From CBDDRG01 sp051306415 (GTDB lineage: Bacteria; Pseudomonadota; Gammaproteobacteria; Pseudomonadales; Porticoccaceae), in NCBI GenBank assembly GCA_051306415.1, contig JBPPNE010000344.1, positions 1 to 28,726 of the forward strand: DNA of 28,726 bases, read 5' to 3'. Each line of letters starts with the position of its first letter. The first letter of the stretch is position 1. The position numbers and the translations under genes are program-made. Below are positions 26,238 through 28,726 of the stretch, one piece after another. The notes beneath the pieces were generated by a model. It worked only from the letters and a program-made list of their open reading frames with translations. It had not been told where the DNA came from and did no database searches.

Positions 26238-27453
26238 GACCGATGATGTTTTGTTACGAGTTGACCACATTTCAAAGAAATACGCGCGCTCAATGCGTCG
26301 TTCCTTAGCGTATGGCTTAAGTGACTCTTTTAGAGAAATGATTGGTTGGCAGCGTGATGTTTCGCTTCGCGACGACGAATACTGGGCGCTTCGGGATGTT
26401 TCATTCGAACTCCGGCGCGGAGAATGTCTCGCTGTCCTCGGTGCAAACGGCGCCGGAAAATCAACGCTGTTGAAAATTCTTTCGGGAATGTTGCTGCCGG
26501 ATGGTGGCATCGTAGAGCAGCGTGGACGAATGGAAAAGATGATTGAGCTCTCCGCGGGTTTTAGCCCGTCATTGACAGGTCGCGAGAATTTCATTCTCAA
26601 GGCTCGTTTGCTCGGTTTATCATCGAAAGAGCTGACACTGAATATGAAGGCTGTTGTCGAATTCGCGGAACTGGATGAATTCTTTGACACGCCTGTTCAG
26701 TTTTACAGTTCGGGGATGCGCGCACGACTAGGCTTCGCACTAAGCGTCGTGATGCAGCCAGACATTCTTTTGATCGACGAAGTTCTTGCCGTTGGTGATC
26801 TTGGTTTTCGAATGAAATGTTACAGCCGCGTCGATGCAATGCGAAGGGATTCAGCGGTGATGCTGGTCACGCATGGCATGAACCAGGTCGCTCGAATGGC
26901 GACATCAGTGTTGGTATTGCACAAGGGCCGGGTCGAGTACTTCGGTCATACCCAGGGGGGTATCGCGAAATATCAGGAACTCACCGGCTTTCGGCAGCCA
27001 GCGAAGGAACCAGCCTACCATCCGGAACGGATCGAGTTCTTCGTGGAAGCCGATGGGGAACTGGTTCAACCGGAAGGCGCTCTTGTCTACGGCTCGGTAC
27101 TGCGTATCATTGCGCGCAATTTGACGGAGTCGCCGGTTTCGGTGAGCGTTATCCTGCATGACGCGGGAGCGGGCACGGTGGCCGATTGGAACTCGAAGCG
27201 AAACGGATTTGAGGCGCCGGCGGGAGCGAAGTTTTCGGCAAAACTGGGTCGGGCGGAATTTTGCCCGGGGTTCTATCACTTTGTTGTAGTGGGTTTCGCC
27301 TCGGACGGAACCCAGTTGTTCCTGAGCTATCCGCGGAGATTCCAAGTGGTGGGTGAGCACCTCGGTGCGACGCGTTACCAGCCGCAAGCCGACTATCGAC
27401 TGATAGAGGAAGCCGGGATTACCGTTGCCCATCAACTGTCCATTCAAGCATGA
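26230..27453 (+). CDS. wzt: ABC transporter ATP-binding protein with C-terminal glycan-recognition domain
   Basis: A 407-aa ATPase. The GTG at 26230, preceded by GGAGA, gives MDKTDDVLLRVDHISKKY and overlaps wzm by eight bases. The nucleotide-binding domain (~1-245) has Walker A GANGAGKST, the divergent signature YSSGMRARLGFAL typical of Wzt proteins, Walker B ILLIDEVLAVGD and the H-loop VTHG. Residues ~265-407 are a separate beta-rich domain (RIEFFVEADGEL … GSVLRIIARNL … GFYHFVVVGF … YPRRFQVVG), the Wzt_C carbohydrate-binding fold. In E. coli O9a and relatives this domain binds the capped non-reducing end and gates export of finished chains. Its presence predicts a terminal modification here. 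Confidence 0.94.
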   Translation: MDKTDDVLLRVDHISKKYARSMRRSLAYGLSDSFREMIGWQRDVSLRDDEYWALRDVSFELRRGECLAVLGANGAGKSTLLKILSGMLLPDGGIVEQRGRMEKMIELSAGFSPSLTGRENFILKARLLGLSSKELTLNMKAVVEFAELDEFFDTPVQFYSSGMRARLGFALSVVMQPDILLIDEVLAVGDLGFRMKCYSRVDAMRRDSAVMLVTHGMNQVARMATSVLVLHKGRVEYFGHTQGGIAKYQELTGFRQPAKEPAYHPERIEFFVEADGELVQPEGALVYGSVLRIIARNLTESPVSVSVILHDAGAGTVADWNSKRNGFEAPAGAKFSAKLGRAEFCPGFYHFVVVGFASDGTQLFLSYPRRFQVVGEHLGATRYQPQADYRLIEEAGITVAHQLSIQA

Positions 27454-28028
27454 AATACGATGCCGCGAGGCCCGAGTACTACCAACGCCTGCACAACGAG
27501 AACGCGGCGTTTCAGCGCAATAACTGGCTTGTGGAGGAATTGCCACTCCTGCGGCAGATGGGTGGCGAGTCGATTCTCGAGGTTGGGTGTGGCAACGGCC
27601 GTTTTCTTGCGGCCGCTGCGCCGCATTGGAAAGAAGTTGTCGGACTGGACTGGGCACGCTCGCCCGTGATTGCGGACGTTTTGAAGGGTACACCGAATGT
27701 CAGCTTCGTGCAGGTGGACGTGTCGACCTGGAAACCGGATAGACTCTTCGATTTGGTGATCTCCGCTGACTTCTTGGAGCATCTACCTCCGGATATCCTT
27801 CCTGGCGTCCTACCTCGCATTGCCCGATTTGGACGCCGCAACTTTCACAAGATCGCCTGTTATGATGACGGGCATAGTCATTTGTCGATCCTGGCACCCG
27901 AAGTCTGGTTGGGTGGCTTCCGCGAAGCGGCTCCCGAGTATGACTGGAGTATCGTTTCCCGAACGGCCAGGAAGGGTGATCAAAGCAAACAGGTTGTAAA
28001 CATCATCGGTCAACCCAGAAACTGTTAG
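27450..28028 (+). CDS. class I SAM-dependent methyltransferase, possible chain-end modifier
   Basis: A 192-aa protein with ATG in ATGA overlap with the wzt stop. The start MKYDAARPEYYQRLHNENAAFQRNNWLVEELPLL is followed by motif I ILEVGCGNGRF, acidic VGLDWARS, and DLVISADFLEHLPPDIL. It is on the short side for this family and ends close to a decayed insertion-sequence region, so slight C-terminal loss cannot be excluded, although the frame reads cleanly to its stop. A methyltransferase coupled to wzt fits methyl capping of the exported chain, as O8 and O9-type systems do with WbdD (which also needs a kinase). Methyl capping by this enzyme is inference. Confidence 0.78.
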   Translation: MKYDAARPEYYQRLHNENAAFQRNNWLVEELPLLRQMGGESILEVGCGNGRFLAAAAPHWKEVVGLDWARSPVIADVLKGTPNVSFVQVDVSTWKPDRLFDLVISADFLEHLPPDILPGVLPRIARFGRRNFHKIACYDDGHSHLSILAPEVWLGGFREAAPEYDWSIVSRTARKGDQSKQVVNIIGQPRNC

Positions 28029-28157
28029 TCCCGCATCCTCGTCCCCATCGTAGAAGTCTCCAGAGGCGAGTGAAGTCATTATTAGCCATCAATCCAGATA
28101 CCAACGTAGGCAAATCGCTCGAAATAAATCAGAGCAATCACGAGGACCTGCTTTGTT

Positions 28158-28646
28158 ATGCCTATGTGGATAAGCATCCTAATGAGTCAGGCCCGAGTTG
28201 CTATCGAGAGAGGCGTCGAGATTCACTGGGGCGATAAAACCGGACTGCTCAGTGATGGTGTACGTGGCCGCAGTTTCGTCCCTAAGTGCAAACTTAGTGA
28301 TTCCAACAGCAGAACACACGCGGGTCTGTCGGTCATTTCCCCTATAACCACCAAGGGCCAGATGAGATGGAAAACCTTCGACCGCGCGCTCAACGCTGAT
28401 ACGGTGGTTGACTTCCCGGACCGTCTGATTCTGATTAAGGGGTGCCACAACATAGTGTTCCTGTTCCTAGACAAACCGCAGGTGCATTACAGGAAGCCGG
28501 TAGGAGCCACTTCACGTTACCCGTGCAAAGTGAAAAACCAGTCAGAGCAAGTCCATCGTTACTTCCAGCATCATCCCGCGCCATGTCGCTTCATCCAAGT
28601 TGACGAGCGCCGATTCAACAACCCTATTCGCGGCAAATTCAATTGA
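28158..28646 (+). pseudogene. decayed IS630-family transposase fragment
   Basis: The translation at about 28215-28500 follows the core of IS630-type transposases: VEIHWGDKTGLLSDGVRGRSF, HAGLSVISPITTKGQMRWKTFDRALNAD, and FLFLDKPQVHYRKPV. The first catalytic Asp remains, but the usual GDETG has become GDKTG and LDNLRVHH has become LDKPQVHY. The last part with the C-terminal catalytic Glu is missing, and after ~28500 the sequence no longer matches. No N-terminal HTH can be found in 28029-28157, where I see nothing else. The frame stays open by chance, but the product would be inactive. No intact inverted repeats or target duplications are recognisable. It separates the wzt-methyltransferase block from the next glycosyltransferase gene. 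Confidence 0.78.
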
Positions 28647-28726
28647 ACGCAACGGTTGTCATTGTCAATTGGAACAGCGGGCCACTACTTGAGCGGTGCT
28701 TGTTACATCTCGTCCGCCAAAGTGTG
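28643..28726 (+). CDS. GT2 glycosyltransferase, 3'-truncated by the window edge
   Basis: The last 84 bases read, from a TTG, as MNATVVIVNWNSGPLLERCL and on to the edge, a clear GT2 N-terminal strand (VIVNWNS) as in rhamnosyl- and galactosyltransferases of O-antigen loci. The TTG at 28643 overlaps the stop of the transposase remnant. The frame stays open upstream without an ATG and there is no evident ribosome binding site, so the true start is uncertain; the original 5' end may have been displaced by the insertion-sequence remnant. It shows that the polysaccharide locus continues to the right. Confidence 0.75.
   Translation, partial: MNATVVIVNWNSGPLLERCLLHLVRQSV

Noticed and set aside
21443..27453. 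Possible CRISPR array or phage defence module in the AT-richer part
   Set aside because: No direct repeats with spacers and no nuclease, toxin or defence motifs; all genes read as glycan biosynthesis, methylation or export.

Overview
This window looks like a chromosomal segment of a fairly GC-rich proteobacterium, most likely a gammaproteobacterium. The main grounds are the housekeeping proteins: an E. coli-type CCA-adding enzyme with an HD domain, a proteobacterial UvrA and a CorA-type channel. The genus cannot be fixed from the sequence alone. Two parts can be told apart by eye. The first ~15.9 kb is consistently GC-rich. From ~15.9 kb to the right end the sequence is visibly more AT-rich and mosaic, as is typical of surface-polysaccharide loci.

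Left part (1-9.9 kb): the 3' end of a PAS-GGDEF diguanylate cyclase; a 321-aa membrane protein paired with a 23-aa hydrophobic peptide; an FAD-dependent oxidoreductase; cca (minus strand) divergent from a corA-type gene; an O-antigen ligase/polymerase-like membrane protein; and uvrA (minus strand). UvrA has no ATG, GTG or TTG that would include its conserved N-terminus. The homologous frame instead begins at an ATT codon seven bases after an AGGAG, an apparent AUU start.

Middle (9.9-15.9 kb): a ~520-base gene-free stretch holds a compound palindromic repeat (REP/MITE-like) and a decayed second copy. It is followed by rmlB-rmlD-rmlA, a GT2 glycosyltransferase, an atypical SDR and rmlC, giving the complete dTDP-L-rhamnose pathway. 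A 13-base tandem duplication sits exactly at the rmlB/rmlD junction.

Right part (15.9-28.7 kb): a tightly packed run, mostly with overlapping start and stop codons. It encodes a GT4-like glycosyltransferase, a GT-A-like protein, a double GT2-type protein, a fusion of a Rossmann-like domain with GT8, two methyltransferases, a fusion of a GT8-like domain with a KpsC/KpsS-like (capsule-synthesis, Kdo-transferase-type) domain, the ABC exporter pair wzm-wzt, and a third methyltransferase. Wzt carries the C-terminal extension that in characterised systems recognises the capped glycan. The run is interrupted by a decayed IS630-family transposase fragment and ends in the start of another GT2 gene.

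Taken together, the right half is best read as an ABC-transporter-dependent O-antigen or capsule locus making a rhamnose-containing glycan. The chain may be capped by methylation and/or a Kdo-like sugar, and the ligase-like gene at 5.65 kb could join it to lipid A-core. The glycan structure, the capping chemistry and the roles of several fused enzymes are inferences.
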